A stretch of DNA of 64,000 nt from an uncultured Phocaeicola sp. (GTDB lineage Bacteria; Bacteroidota; Bacteroidia; Bacteroidales; Bacteroidaceae): the NCBI GenBank assembly GCA_944320855.1, contig CALUJF010000001.1, positions 1 through 64,000 of the forward strand. The letters run 5' to 3'. The stretch's first letter is position 1. Each line of letters begins with the position of its first letter. Shown here in pieces: positions 50,107-58,619 of the stretch. A model generated the notes under the pieces. The model was not told where the DNA came from. It saw only the letters and a program-made list of their open reading frames with translations, and did not search any database. The translations under genes were made by a program, and so were the position numbers.

Positions 50107-51378
50107 TTATTCTTCAGTATATCTTTCGATAGTCTGTGCGCGGTCAGGACCTACAGAAACAATCTTGATAGGAGTTCCAAGCTGTTCTTCGAGGAATGAG
50201 ATGTAAGCATTGAATTCTTCAGGGAATTCATCTTCGCTTGTCATCTTAGTCATATCAGTCTTCCATCCCGGCATTTCAACATATACAGGTTCTACACCTT
50301 CGTTGATATCGTATGGGAAGTAATCAATTTCCTCACCGTTTACTTTGTATGCCACACAAGCCTTGATAGTTTCAAAGCCGTCGAGTACATCACTCTTCAT
50401 AAGGATAAGCTGAGTAACACCGTTAATCATGATAGAGTAACGCAAAGCTACAAGATCAACCCATCCGCAACGGCGTTCACGACCTGTAACAGCTCCATAT
50501 TCATGACCAAGGTCACGGATTTTCTTTCCTGTTTCATCGAACAATTCTGTTGGGAAAGGACCTGAACCAACACGTGTACAGTAAGCCTTCATGATACCGT
50601 AAACTTCACCTATTTTGTTAGGGCCAAGTCCGAGACCAGTACAAGCGCCGGCACAAATAGTATTAGAAGATGTTACGAACGGATAAGAACCGAAGTCAAC
50701 GTCAAGCATTGTTCCCTGAGCACCTTCGCAAAGAACGCTCTTACCTTCTTTAAGAAGATTGTTTATTTCATGTTCGCTGTCCACAAGGTTGAACTGACGC
50801 AGATATTCGATACCTTCCATCCACTGTTTTTCCAGTTCAGTGATATCATATTCATAGTTCAATCCTTTCAGAATCTGTTCGTGACGAGCTTTTGCAGCAG
50901 CATATTTAGCTTCGAAATTATTCAATATGTCACCTACACGCAAACCGTTACGGCTAATCTTGTCTGTATATGTAGGACCGATACCCTTTCCTGTTGTACC
51001 AACTTTAGCATCTCCCTTTGCAGCTTCGTATGCAGCATCAAGAATACGGTGTGTAGGCATAATAAGATGTGCTTTCTTAGAAATGTGCAAACGTTCCTTC
51101 AAAGGATGTCCGCTTGCCTCAAGAGCCTCAGCCTCTGCCTTGAACAATGCCGGGTCAAGCACTACACCATTACCGATAATATTTACTTTGTCACCCTGGA
51201 AAATTCCTGACGGAATAGAACGGAGAACATATTTCTGTCCTTCAAATTCCAGAGTATGGCCTGCGTTAGGACCACCCTGAAAACGCGCAACTACATCATA
51301 ACGTGGAGTCAAAACATCGACAACTTTACCTTTTCCTTCGTCGCCCCACTGTAAACCTAACAAGACATCTACTTTCAT
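50107..51378 (-). CDS. purA: adenylosuccinate synthetase
   Basis: 423 residues. Joins IMP and aspartate, using GTP, in the first committed step to AMP. Motifs present: GLQWGDEGKGKVVD at the N-terminus (GTP loop and catalytic Asp), FQGGPNAGHT (catalytic His), SGIFQGDKVNIIGNGVVLDP, GTTGKGIGPTYTDK, and GRERRCGWVDLVALRY. Length is usual. It starts 26 bases after the Fur-like gene and is co-transcribed with it. Confidence 0.98.
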   Translation of the reverse strand: MKVDVLLGLQWGDEGKGKVVDVLTPRYDVVARFQGGPNAGHTLEFEGQKYVLRSIPSGIFQGDKVNIIGNGVVLDPALFKAEAEALEASGHPLKERLHISKKAHLIMPTHRILDAAYEAAKGDAKVGTTGKGIGPTYTDKISRNGLRVGDILNNFEAKYAAAKARHEQILKGLNYEYDITELEKQWMEGIEYLRQFNLVDSEHEINNLLKEGKSVLCEGAQGTMLDVDFGSYPFVTSSNTICAGACTGLGLGPNKIGEVYGIMKAYCTRVGSGPFPTELFDETGKKIRDLGHEYGAVTGRERRCGWVDLVALRYSIMINGVTQLILMKSDVLDGFETIKACVAYKVNGEEIDYFPYDINEGVEPVYVEMPGWKTDMTKMTSEDEFPEEFNAYISFLEEQLGTPIKIVSVGPDRAQTIERYTEE

Positions 51379-51404
51379 GATTCTTATATTTAATAATAGT
51401 TCTT

Positions 51405-51863
51405 TTATTTATTCTTTTTTCGTTTGGCCACACACTTACTGCATAATCCGTATATATACAATGAATAATGTGTAGCCTGGAAACCTTTAAGTCTGCTTTG
51501 CACTATGGCATGCTTCAGATTCTCATCTTCAAATTCGGAAACCTTGCCACACATGGTACATATCATGTGATGATGCGTTTCATTGTTGTATGACCTTTCA
51601 TATTGTGATGTATTTCCGAATTGATGTTTGATTACCAGACCGGCATCTATCAGTAGAATAATGGTATTATACAAGGTAGCACGGCTGACACGGAATTTTT
51701 CCTTTTCCTCCATATATTGCAGCAGACTTTCTATATTGAAATGCCCCTTGATGGAATATATGGAATCGAGTATAGCATACCGCTCGGGCGTCTTCCGATG
51801 TCCGTTCTTCTGTAAGTACTCTGTAAGCACCTGTTTTACCGTATCTTTTATCTTGTCTGCCAT
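51405..51863 (-). CDS. Fur-family metalloregulator
   Basis: 152 residues. A winged-helix DNA-binding domain (about 1-85: GHRKTPERYAILDSIYS, RVSRATLYNTIILLIDAGLV) and a metal-binding, dimerisation domain with ETHHHMICTMCGKVSEFED and C-terminal CSKC. The four Cys (two CxxC pairs) would hold a structural zinc. It could respond to iron, zinc or peroxide; the sequence does not settle which. A -7-like box (TAACTTTG, 51884-51891, minus strand) lies just upstream. It is upstream of purA. Confidence 0.92.
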   Translation of the reverse strand: MADKIKDTVKQVLTEYLQKNGHRKTPERYAILDSIYSIKGHFNIESLLQYMEEKEKFRVSRATLYNTIILLIDAGLVIKHQFGNTSQYERSYNNETHHHMICTMCGKVSEFEDENLKHAIVQSRLKGFQATHYSLYIYGLCSKCVAKRKKNK

Positions 51864-51916
51864 TAAAAAATATCTTCAGCCGTCAAAGTTAATATATTTT
51901 ACTCAATCCAGGAAAA

Positions 51917-52588
51917 CTAAATGCAATATTCTATATCATATTTTATTTCGTCGATATAAAGATTCAGTTCCGGACCGGCAGATTTGCTTAAAAGTCCAAG
52001 CTGTCTGCTTACCATTTTCGCATTCTCTTTCGACTGTGCCGAAAACTTTTTCAGAGCAGTGGAAGCCGCCTTTTTAACCATAGGCTCACCCCCTTCTATT
52101 TCCGTAAATGCCTGGTCCATAAGTTCAGCTTCAGCACGTTCATTCAGTTTCATTCCCTTCATAAGCAAACGCGTCATGAGCATATATCCGCAGAACCGGA
52201 AATACACACGTTCATCTGCAATCCATCTGAAAACCACTTCGGAAGCATAATCAACATTCTGTAGCAGGTTCATTACAGTATATTCAGCCAGTTCAGGATA
52301 TTTCATATCCTCAATCCATATCTCGGCTATCTCCTTACAGAAAGAATCAGCAGGCTGAAGCAATGTAGCCATAATCTTGCATTCACGGATATTTTCCTTC
52401 CAAAGGGTCTGAGCCAAATCATGATTCTTTTCATATCTGGCTGCAATCTCCTTGATACGGGAATATTCAATACCGAAATTCAGTTTGTAGTCCATCCCCT
52501 TTTCGCGCATGCTCTGCGAGATGACACCGTTCATAAACAAACGGAATTTCGATTTTATATCTTTTATTGTTTCTTGTACGTCGTTCAT
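51917..52588 (-). CDS. AlkD-like DNA alkylation repair (HEAT-repeat) protein
   Basis: 223 residues, almost wholly alpha-helical, with the pattern of the AlkD/DNA-alkylation-repair family (PF08713): YSRIKEIAARYEKNHDLAQTLW near residue 45-65, IAEIWIEDMKYPELAEYTVM, and VVFRWIADERVYFRFCGYML. AlkD removes bulky or cationic alkyl bases by a non-base-flipping mechanism. Catalytic Trp and Asp positions cannot be assigned safely here, so a non-enzymatic HEAT protein is possible. It starts 9 bases after the DPP III stop and is probably co-transcribed. Confidence 0.7.
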   Translation of the reverse strand: MNDVQETIKDIKSKFRLFMNGVISQSMREKGMDYKLNFGIEYSRIKEIAARYEKNHDLAQTLWKENIRECKIMATLLQPADSFCKEIAEIWIEDMKYPELAEYTVMNLLQNVDYASEVVFRWIADERVYFRFCGYMLMTRLLMKGMKLNERAEAELMDQAFTEIEGGEPMVKKAASTALKKFSAQSKENAKMVSRQLGLLSKSAGPELNLYIDEIKYDIEYCI

Positions 52589-52597
52589 GTTATTAAA

Positions 52598-54562
52598 TCA
52601 AAGATTAGAATAGTCACGACTGTAACGAAGCATCTGTTCAGTATAACCTTCGCTATAGTCAATTTTTATGTCTGTAATATTATTGTCGTTATCAGTCACT
52701 ACACTATATACAGGATTTACGAATCCCTTGTACGGTGCAAGGTTGAGAGCCTTGTATCTTTCAAGAATCTCAGCATGCAATGCAGGATTAACCTTAACGG
52801 CATATTTCTCTACAAGTTCGCGTGCAGCTTCATAATCACCCTCACTCTTTATTCTTTGGATTTCGGCAAGCAGTCTGCCGAAAAGAGAACGTAATTTCTC
52901 ATAATCATTTATCACGACATAAGTTTTGCCGTTCCTTTTCACCAATTCCGCCACACCGTCTGCAGCTCCGTGTTCCAAAGCCCAGGCAGCAATAAGCTGA
53001 CGGTTACGCATATGCGATTCCTCAATGCAACATCCCGGTTCTATGCGGACAAGCTGCGTCAGCAATCCGTTCATCATATATGAATAGTATTCAGCCTTGT
53101 ATGCCTCACTGTCCGGTGTAAGTCCAAGTTCAACCATCTTTTCATCCGGTATATAATAAAGTCCGAACAAATCGGCACGTGCCTCCTCTATTGTAGCCCC
53201 ATATGCCTTAAGAGCATCAGGGTCCACACCCGGAAGAAGTTTTCCTGAACCATGTCCAAGACACTCATGCAGGTCAGTATGAAGGTCGCCTGTAATATCA
53301 GCATACTTGTCAAGAAGCTGCTTTTCATATTCGCCATATACAAATTCATCTCTGAACCCGTTGCCTTTAGCAGCCTTGTTATATGCATCCGTCAGATTAC
53401 CTATTGTAACAGATTTTGAGCCATGCACACTGCGAATCCAGTTCGAATTAGGAAGATTGATACCTATAGCACTGGCAGGATAAAGGTCACCGGCCAATAT
53501 CGCAGCTGTAATGACTTTTGCAGAAACACCCTTTACCTCTGCCTTTTTAAACTGAGGAGAAACAGGCGAATTATCTTCAAACCACTGTGCATTACCGCTC
53601 AACACCTCAGTGCGGTGTGTAGCCTCCAAATCCTTAAAGTTCACTATAGACTCCCAGCTTGCTTTCATTCCGAGAGGGTCGCCGTAGCTTTCTATAAATC
53701 CATTCACAAAGTCGATACGCGACTCCGTATCCTTCAGCCAGCAAATGGAATAATCGTCAAAAATTTTCAAATCGCCGGTACGGTAAAACTCTATAAGCAG
53801 ACGAATAACCTCTTTCTGATGGTCATTTTCAGCCACCTCTAAAGCCTTCTCCAGCCAATAGACTATCTTGCCGATGGCCTTTCCATATTCACCGTCGAGT
53901 TTCCATACCACCTCGGTTATCTCGCCATCCTTTTTTTCCAGACGGCTGTTCATGCCATACATTACCGGAGTTTCATCTTCAGGAGATTTCATAGCCGAAT
54001 AGAAATCCTCAGCCTCCTGTTGTGTTACACCCACATAATAATTTGATGCCGATGTAAGCAGCAAATCCTCTCCATCCGCCTGATTAACACGCTTAGGCAT
54101 TATCTGAGGGTCGAAAATAACCGGGAACAGTTCATTACATAATCCTGCCACAGTTTCACCTTCCGACAATGGCAACTGCGATTTATCCAGTCCCATTACG
54201 GCATTACGAAGAAAGTCCACAGTAAAACCCGGAATAAATTTATCTGTAGAATAATGATGATGTATTCCGCTTGAGAACCATACCCTCTTGAGATACACTT
54301 CAAGAGCCTGAAATTCCGTATCATTACGGTCGCCCTCGTAACCAGAATAAACAGCTTCAAGCATGCGGCGTATCTTCAGATTATATTTTCCATTCTGGTC
54401 GAACAGAATATCACGTCCGTGCAGTGCAGCCTCCGAAAGATAATATATAAGTTCTTTCTGTTTTAAAGTCAAAGAGTCAAAACCATGTACCCTATATCTC
54501 AAGATCTGCAGGTCGGCAAATTTATCTACAGAATAACTAAAATTATCTTCAGATGTTTTCAT
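52598..54562 (-). CDS. dipeptidyl-peptidase III (M49)
   Basis: 654 residues, cytoplasmic zinc exopeptidase that removes dipeptides from the N-terminus. The M49 zinc motif HECLGH (HExxxH) lies in DLHTDLHECLGHGSGKLLPG, and the second zinc-ligand motif reads EEARADLFGLYY. Known Bacteroides DPP III has the same HExxxH form and about 670 residues. The ATG at 54562 overlaps the end of the AraC gene by 14 bases; an ATG at 54580 is also in frame and would add six residues. Probably in an operon: AraC-like, DPP III, AlkD-like. Confidence 0.93.
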   Translation of the reverse strand: MKTSEDNFSYSVDKFADLQILRYRVHGFDSLTLKQKELIYYLSEAALHGRDILFDQNGKYNLKIRRMLEAVYSGYEGDRNDTEFQALEVYLKRVWFSSGIHHHYSTDKFIPGFTVDFLRNAVMGLDKSQLPLSEGETVAGLCNELFPVIFDPQIMPKRVNQADGEDLLLTSASNYYVGVTQQEAEDFYSAMKSPEDETPVMYGMNSRLEKKDGEITEVVWKLDGEYGKAIGKIVYWLEKALEVAENDHQKEVIRLLIEFYRTGDLKIFDDYSICWLKDTESRIDFVNGFIESYGDPLGMKASWESIVNFKDLEATHRTEVLSGNAQWFEDNSPVSPQFKKAEVKGVSAKVITAAILAGDLYPASAIGINLPNSNWIRSVHGSKSVTIGNLTDAYNKAAKGNGFRDEFVYGEYEKQLLDKYADITGDLHTDLHECLGHGSGKLLPGVDPDALKAYGATIEEARADLFGLYYIPDEKMVELGLTPDSEAYKAEYYSYMMNGLLTQLVRIEPGCCIEESHMRNRQLIAAWALEHGAADGVAELVKRNGKTYVVINDYEKLRSLFGRLLAEIQRIKSEGDYEAARELVEKYAVKVNPALHAEILERYKALNLAPYKGFVNPVYSVVTDNDNNITDIKIDYSEGYTEQMLRYSRDYSNL

Positions 54563-55013
54563 GATTTTTTCTGTATTCATTAGGAGTAATACCTACTATT
54601 CTATAGAAAGCCGCATAAAAAGACTGACGGTTTGCAAACCCCGACATAGCACTTATTTCCTCTATATTCTTTCCGGCATAGCGTTTGTCTGCCAACATAT
54701 GTTTTGCATCCCTGATTCTATATTCGTTAAGCAGGCATGAGAAATTCATTTTAAACTTAGAATTGACTACGGCAGAAAGATATCTTGTATTTGTCTTGAG
54801 CAACTTGGCCAAATCATTAGCCGAGAAGTTTGGCTGTTTGTATTTTTTCTGTGTAACGACCAATTCATAAATCTTATCGTAAAGTTCGTCTGCCAGTTCG
54901 GCCCTTATCAGGTCTCTGTAAGGTGCAGACTTTGTTTTCTTTTCTCTAAGATTATATGGCATCTTTATCTGCCCTTTGTTTTCATTATCAATTACTTCAT
55001 GATTATTTTCCAT
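54549..55013 (-). CDS. small AraC-family DNA-binding regulator
   Basis: 154 residues, only a C-terminal AraC HTH domain (about 50-150) with no sensing domain: FSANDLAKLLKTNTRYLSAVV, MNFSCLLNEYRIRDAKHML, and IEEISAMSGFANRQSFYAAFYRIVGITPNEYR, the canonical second helix-turn-helix. The N-terminal 45 residues are charged. The stop codon lies inside the DPP III gene's start region. A consensus-like promoter is at 55057-55087. The target is unknown. Confidence 0.85.
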   Translation of the reverse strand: MENNHEVIDNENKGQIKMPYNLREKKTKSAPYRDLIRAELADELYDKIYELVVTQKKYKQPNFSANDLAKLLKTNTRYLSAVVNSKFKMNFSCLLNEYRIRDAKHMLADKRYAGKNIEEISAMSGFANRQSFYAAFYRIVGITPNEYRKNHENI

Positions 55014-55056
55014 TTGTGCTGATTCGTTTTAGTCTTCGTTTACTATTTTTACAACA

Positions 55057-55087
55057 CAAATTTGTAAGTTTTTTTTCAGACCGCAAA
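55057..55087 (-). promoter_or_regulatory. promoter of the AraC-DPP III-AlkD operon
   Basis: On the minus strand: TTTG (55084-55087), exactly 19 bases, CAAATTTG (55057-55064), one mismatch from TAnnTTTG. Start near 55051, leaving a leader of about 38 bases before the AraC ATG. Confidence 0.65.
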
Positions 55088-55165
55088 ATCTTTGTCTACA
55101 TTTTTCTGTTGATAAAATACATTATTTTCGTATAAAACAAGTTTACAAGTTTTTACCATATACAC

Positions 55166-55201
55166 AAAAAATGAGTATATCTACTCGATACACTCATTTT
55201 T
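55166..55201 (-). terminator. terminator of the BACON-SusD gene
   Basis: Stem AAAAATGAGT (55166-55175) / ACTCATTTTT (55192-55201), T-run on both strands; 30 bases after the stop of the SusD-like gene. Confidence 0.7.
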
Positions 55202-55231
55202 ATATCATACGTATTATGTTTATCTAATCAA

Positions 55232-56581
55232 TCACATTCCATCCCATCCTGGATTTTGTACAAGATTCCTATTAGCAGACATTATATCTATCGGTATAGG
55301 AAGAAGGTTTAGGTATCCCCAATCTTCACGTTTCATAAATCTGTTCACGTAATATTTTATACCTCTATTCCAACTGCTTGACAAAATGTCAATAACTTTT
55401 TGCTTTATTTCATCCGGCGAAGCATTAGCATCTATTCTAAACATATCATCATTCAATTGCTCTGCCAATTTATTCAAAGTATCCACAGATTTCTGATGTT
55501 GAATTGAGCTAAAGGCATAAGCATAAAACAAGCAACCTTGAACTCCTACATGAGAATCATCCTGATCTATCCGGCCATCCATATTAGAATCCTCAAATAT
55601 AAGATTTTCGCCCTCTATTATCTCAGTCATTACATTTAATCTATTCAAGACCAATTCAGAATCAAAGCTTCCAGCTTGCAGAATAGCCGCAACAGCATTT
55701 ATAAATAAGGCTTCTGTTAGCTTTGTTTCTGTTTTTTGTGGAATATCGATATAATATTCACAATCTTTCATAATATAATCAGTTACCTCTTCCAATACAG
55801 CACGTACCGGTTCTGATTCAGCCGGATACTGCGCATCTATAGGAACTCCACCAAACACTGTAGCCAAATTCAAATGCATCATAGCTCTATACAACATAGC
55901 TTTAGCTTTAATTTGCTCTATTTCCTGTTCTTCAAAAATTCCATTATCACATGCCGTCAACAATAAATTACAAGTATTTATGGCTTTATACGATTCAAGC
56001 CACATATTTTTCAACTGCACGGAACCACTGTTCAATGTTTTTCTACTTTCAGAAGTTGAATATTCAGTATCTATATCGTAATATGCATTTCTTGCTGTCA
56101 AAAATCCTGATTCAAGTTCTTTTATTGCAGCACTTATCTTTTCAGGATTATTTACATCTTCAGAACTACCAGGATTAAAATTAGGAGAATTCACCAGCTT
56201 CACCATAAGAACTTCCTCCTTGCAAACAAATGAAATCATAGCCATACTGACATCTTTACCTGCTTCTGGATTAAGTTTAATAATTACAGAATAATCACCG
56301 GCTTTATCACCACTTGATGGTTCTAAAGTTACCCATTCTGAAGATTCTGCCGACTTGGTCGAAGCTGTTTCTTCTGAAAAAGTAGAATATTCTACATACG
56401 ATGTCCAAGCATCTGAAGTTCTAAAATCGACAGATAACGGAGCTTCGGTTTCACCAATATAAACAGTTTGGTTCAACGCACTTTCATTCTTTACTTCAAA
56501 ATATTTGTATCCTGTTCCTTCATCGCATCCGAATACAAACAAAGTAATAAACAAACACAAAAATAATCTAATCACTTTCAT
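55232..56581 (-). CDS. orphan SusD-like lipoprotein with N-terminal BACON-like domain
   Basis: 449 residues. Lipobox VFGC (Cys about 19). About residues 30-130 look like a BACON-type Ig domain: SVDFRTSDAWTSYVEYSTF, SEWVTLEPSSGDKAGDYSVII, ISFVCKEEVLMVKLVN. The rest (about 150-449) is SusD-like: NSGSVQLKNMWLESYKAINTCNLLL, QIKAKAMLYRAMMHLNLATVFGGVP and, at the end, LLPIPIDIMSANRNLVQNPGW. A SusC gene is not adjacent. It stands alone between AraC and recQ, closed by its own terminator, so its partner would be encoded elsewhere, or it acts without one. Confidence 0.8.
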   Translation of the reverse strand: MKVIRLFLCLFITLFVFGCDEGTGYKYFEVKNESALNQTVYIGETEAPLSVDFRTSDAWTSYVEYSTFSEETASTKSAESSEWVTLEPSSGDKAGDYSVIIKLNPEAGKDVSMAMISFVCKEEVLMVKLVNSPNFNPGSSEDVNNPEKISAAIKELESGFLTARNAYYDIDTEYSTSESRKTLNSGSVQLKNMWLESYKAINTCNLLLTACDNGIFEEQEIEQIKAKAMLYRAMMHLNLATVFGGVPIDAQYPAESEPVRAVLEEVTDYIMKDCEYYIDIPQKTETKLTEALFINAVAAILQAGSFDSELVLNRLNVMTEIIEGENLIFEDSNMDGRIDQDDSHVGVQGCLFYAYAFSSIQHQKSVDTLNKLAEQLNDDMFRIDANASPDEIKQKVIDILSSSWNRGIKYYVNRFMKREDWGYLNLLPIPIDIMSANRNLVQNPGWDGM

Positions 56582-56740
56582 AAGAATCACTGTTAATAGT
56601 AAATTAATTTATTTTTTCAAAGTTACCATTTTATATTTAAAAATCATCCTTCTATTCATTATTTTTTCACAAATAAAAATCACACTACATAGTTAGCAAC
56701 TTTATGTAATAATAAATATGCCTTTTTCATTTCTTTACAA

Positions 56741-56748
56741 TATCTTTG
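56741..56748 (+). promoter_or_regulatory. -7 box of recQ
   Basis: TATCTTTG, exact TAnnTTTG, 25 bases before the recQ start. No exact -33 box. Confidence 0.4.
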
Positions 56749-56773
56749 CAACCCCATAAACAGACTGAAAGAA

Positions 56774-58603
56774 ATGCTTAACATTCTCAAAACATATTTC
56801 GGATATACCGAATTCCGCCCATTACAGAAAGAAATAATTACAAACATTCTCAACAGAAAAGATACACTTGTACTGATGCCTACAGGTGGAGGTAAATCTT
56901 TATGCTACCAGATTCCGGCACTCATGATGGAAGGTACAGCCATTGTAGTTTCTCCACTTATATCACTGATGAAAGACCAGGTGGAAGCTTTGCAGGCCAA
57001 CGGAATAACAGCACGTGCCCTGAACAGCATGAACTCAGATACAGAGAATACCAGCGTACGAATGGAATGCCTGCAGGGAAAAGTAAAACTTCTGTATATA
57101 TCTCCCGAAAGACTTCTGTCCGAAACGAACTATCTGCTAAGGGACATCAAGATATCACTGTTCGCTATTGACGAGGCGCACTGCATCTCACAATGGGGAC
57201 ATGATTTCCGTCCGGAATACACGCAGTTGGACATACTCAGAAAACAGTTCCCGGCAATACCGATAGTTGCGCTTACAGCCACAGCCGACAAAATAACGCG
57301 ACAGGACATCGTCAGACAACTGAAAATGAACAATCCGGAAATCTTCATTTCATCATTCGACCGTCCTAACCTCAGTCTTGACGTAAAGAAAGGTTACCAG
57401 CAAAAAGAGAAAATAAGAATCATAAAAAGATTTATCGAAAGACACGGCAACGATAGCGGCATCATATACTGCATGAGCAGAAAAACCACCGAGAAGGTTG
57501 CCGAGTTGCTTTACGACGAAGGATTCGACACAGCAGTATATCATGCCGGACTGTCAAACATCGAACGCGAACAGACTCAGGATGATTTCATCAACGATCG
57601 CGTAAAGATAGTATGCGCCACCGTAGCCTTCGGTATGGGAATAGACAAATCAAACGTCAGATGGGTTATCCACTACAACCTTCCGAAAAGCATCGAAAGC
57701 TTCTATCAGGAAATAGGACGTGCCGGACGAGATGGCATGAAAAGTGATACAATGCTTTTCTACTCCTTAGGAGATATGATTCAGCTAACCAAATTTGCAG
57801 AAGAAAGCAACCAAAAAGAAATAAACATAGAGAAACTGAACCGTATGCAGCAGTATGCCGAAGCCGACATATGCCGCAGAAGAATCCTGTTGAGCTATTT
57901 CGGCGAAACAATGGAACACGACTGTGGCAACTGCGATGTATGCGGTAACCCGCCTGAAAGATTCAACGGTACAATAATCATACAGAAAGCCCTAAGCGCC
58001 ATAGCACGAACCGACCAGCAGATAGCCACAGGAACACTAATAGAAATTCTTCGCGGAAACTACACACAGGAAATATCCGAAAAAGAATACGACAGTATCA
58101 AAACTTTCGGTGTAGGAAGAGATATACCGTCACGCCACTGGCAGAACTATCTCCTGCAAATGCTAAACATGGGATATATCGAAATAGCATACAATGAAAA
58201 CAACCATCTGAAAATAACCGAATCCGGTTATAAAGTCCTGTATGGCAAGCAGGAAGCGCAATTAGTTGTCATAAAAGAAGATGAGTTTACACAACAGCGG
58301 TTGAAGAAAATAACCGCCGGTACATCACCCGTACAGGTTAAGAAAAATGCTTACAACGTTCAAGAAAGCGAAGACTCTCTTTTTGAGACACTACGCCTTC
58401 TGCGCCTCAAACTGGCAGAACAGGAAGCCATACCTCCCTACATCGTCATGTCCGACAGCACACTACAGTTGCTTTGCGACAAAAAACCTACAAGCATTCA
58501 GGAACTTGACGATATATCCGGGTTCAGCGAATACAAGAAAAAGAAATACGGTCGCGATTTTGTTGATGCCATAAAATCTTTTGCTAACTTTGTAAAGAAA
58601 TAA
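56774..58603 (+). CDS. recQ: RecQ-family DNA helicase
   Basis: 609 residues. Superfamily 2 helicase domain (about 1-340) with Walker A MPTGGGKSLCYQIP, DEAH in FAIDEAHCISQWGHDFRPEY and motif VI in YQEIGRAGRDG. The zinc-binding RQC part follows (C-RRRILLSYFGE then CGNCDVC, about 370-395), then the winged helix and a C-terminal HRDC domain (about 525-605). It unwinds DNA 3'-5' in recombination repair. The HTCS gene starts 16 bases after its stop. Confidence 0.96.
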   Translation: MLNILKTYFGYTEFRPLQKEIITNILNRKDTLVLMPTGGGKSLCYQIPALMMEGTAIVVSPLISLMKDQVEALQANGITARALNSMNSDTENTSVRMECLQGKVKLLYISPERLLSETNYLLRDIKISLFAIDEAHCISQWGHDFRPEYTQLDILRKQFPAIPIVALTATADKITRQDIVRQLKMNNPEIFISSFDRPNLSLDVKKGYQQKEKIRIIKRFIERHGNDSGIIYCMSRKTTEKVAELLYDEGFDTAVYHAGLSNIEREQTQDDFINDRVKIVCATVAFGMGIDKSNVRWVIHYNLPKSIESFYQEIGRAGRDGMKSDTMLFYSLGDMIQLTKFAEESNQKEINIEKLNRMQQYAEADICRRRILLSYFGETMEHDCGNCDVCGNPPERFNGTIIIQKALSAIARTDQQIATGTLIEILRGNYTQEISEKEYDSIKTFGVGRDIPSRHWQNYLLQMLNMGYIEIAYNENNHLKITESGYKVLYGKQEAQLVVIKEDEFTQQRLKKITAGTSPVQVKKNAYNVQESEDSLFETLRLLRLKLAEQEAIPPYIVMSDSTLQLLCDKKPTSIQELDDISGFSEYKKKKYGRDFVDAIKSFANFVKK

Positions 58604-58619
58604 AAACGAATAGAATACA

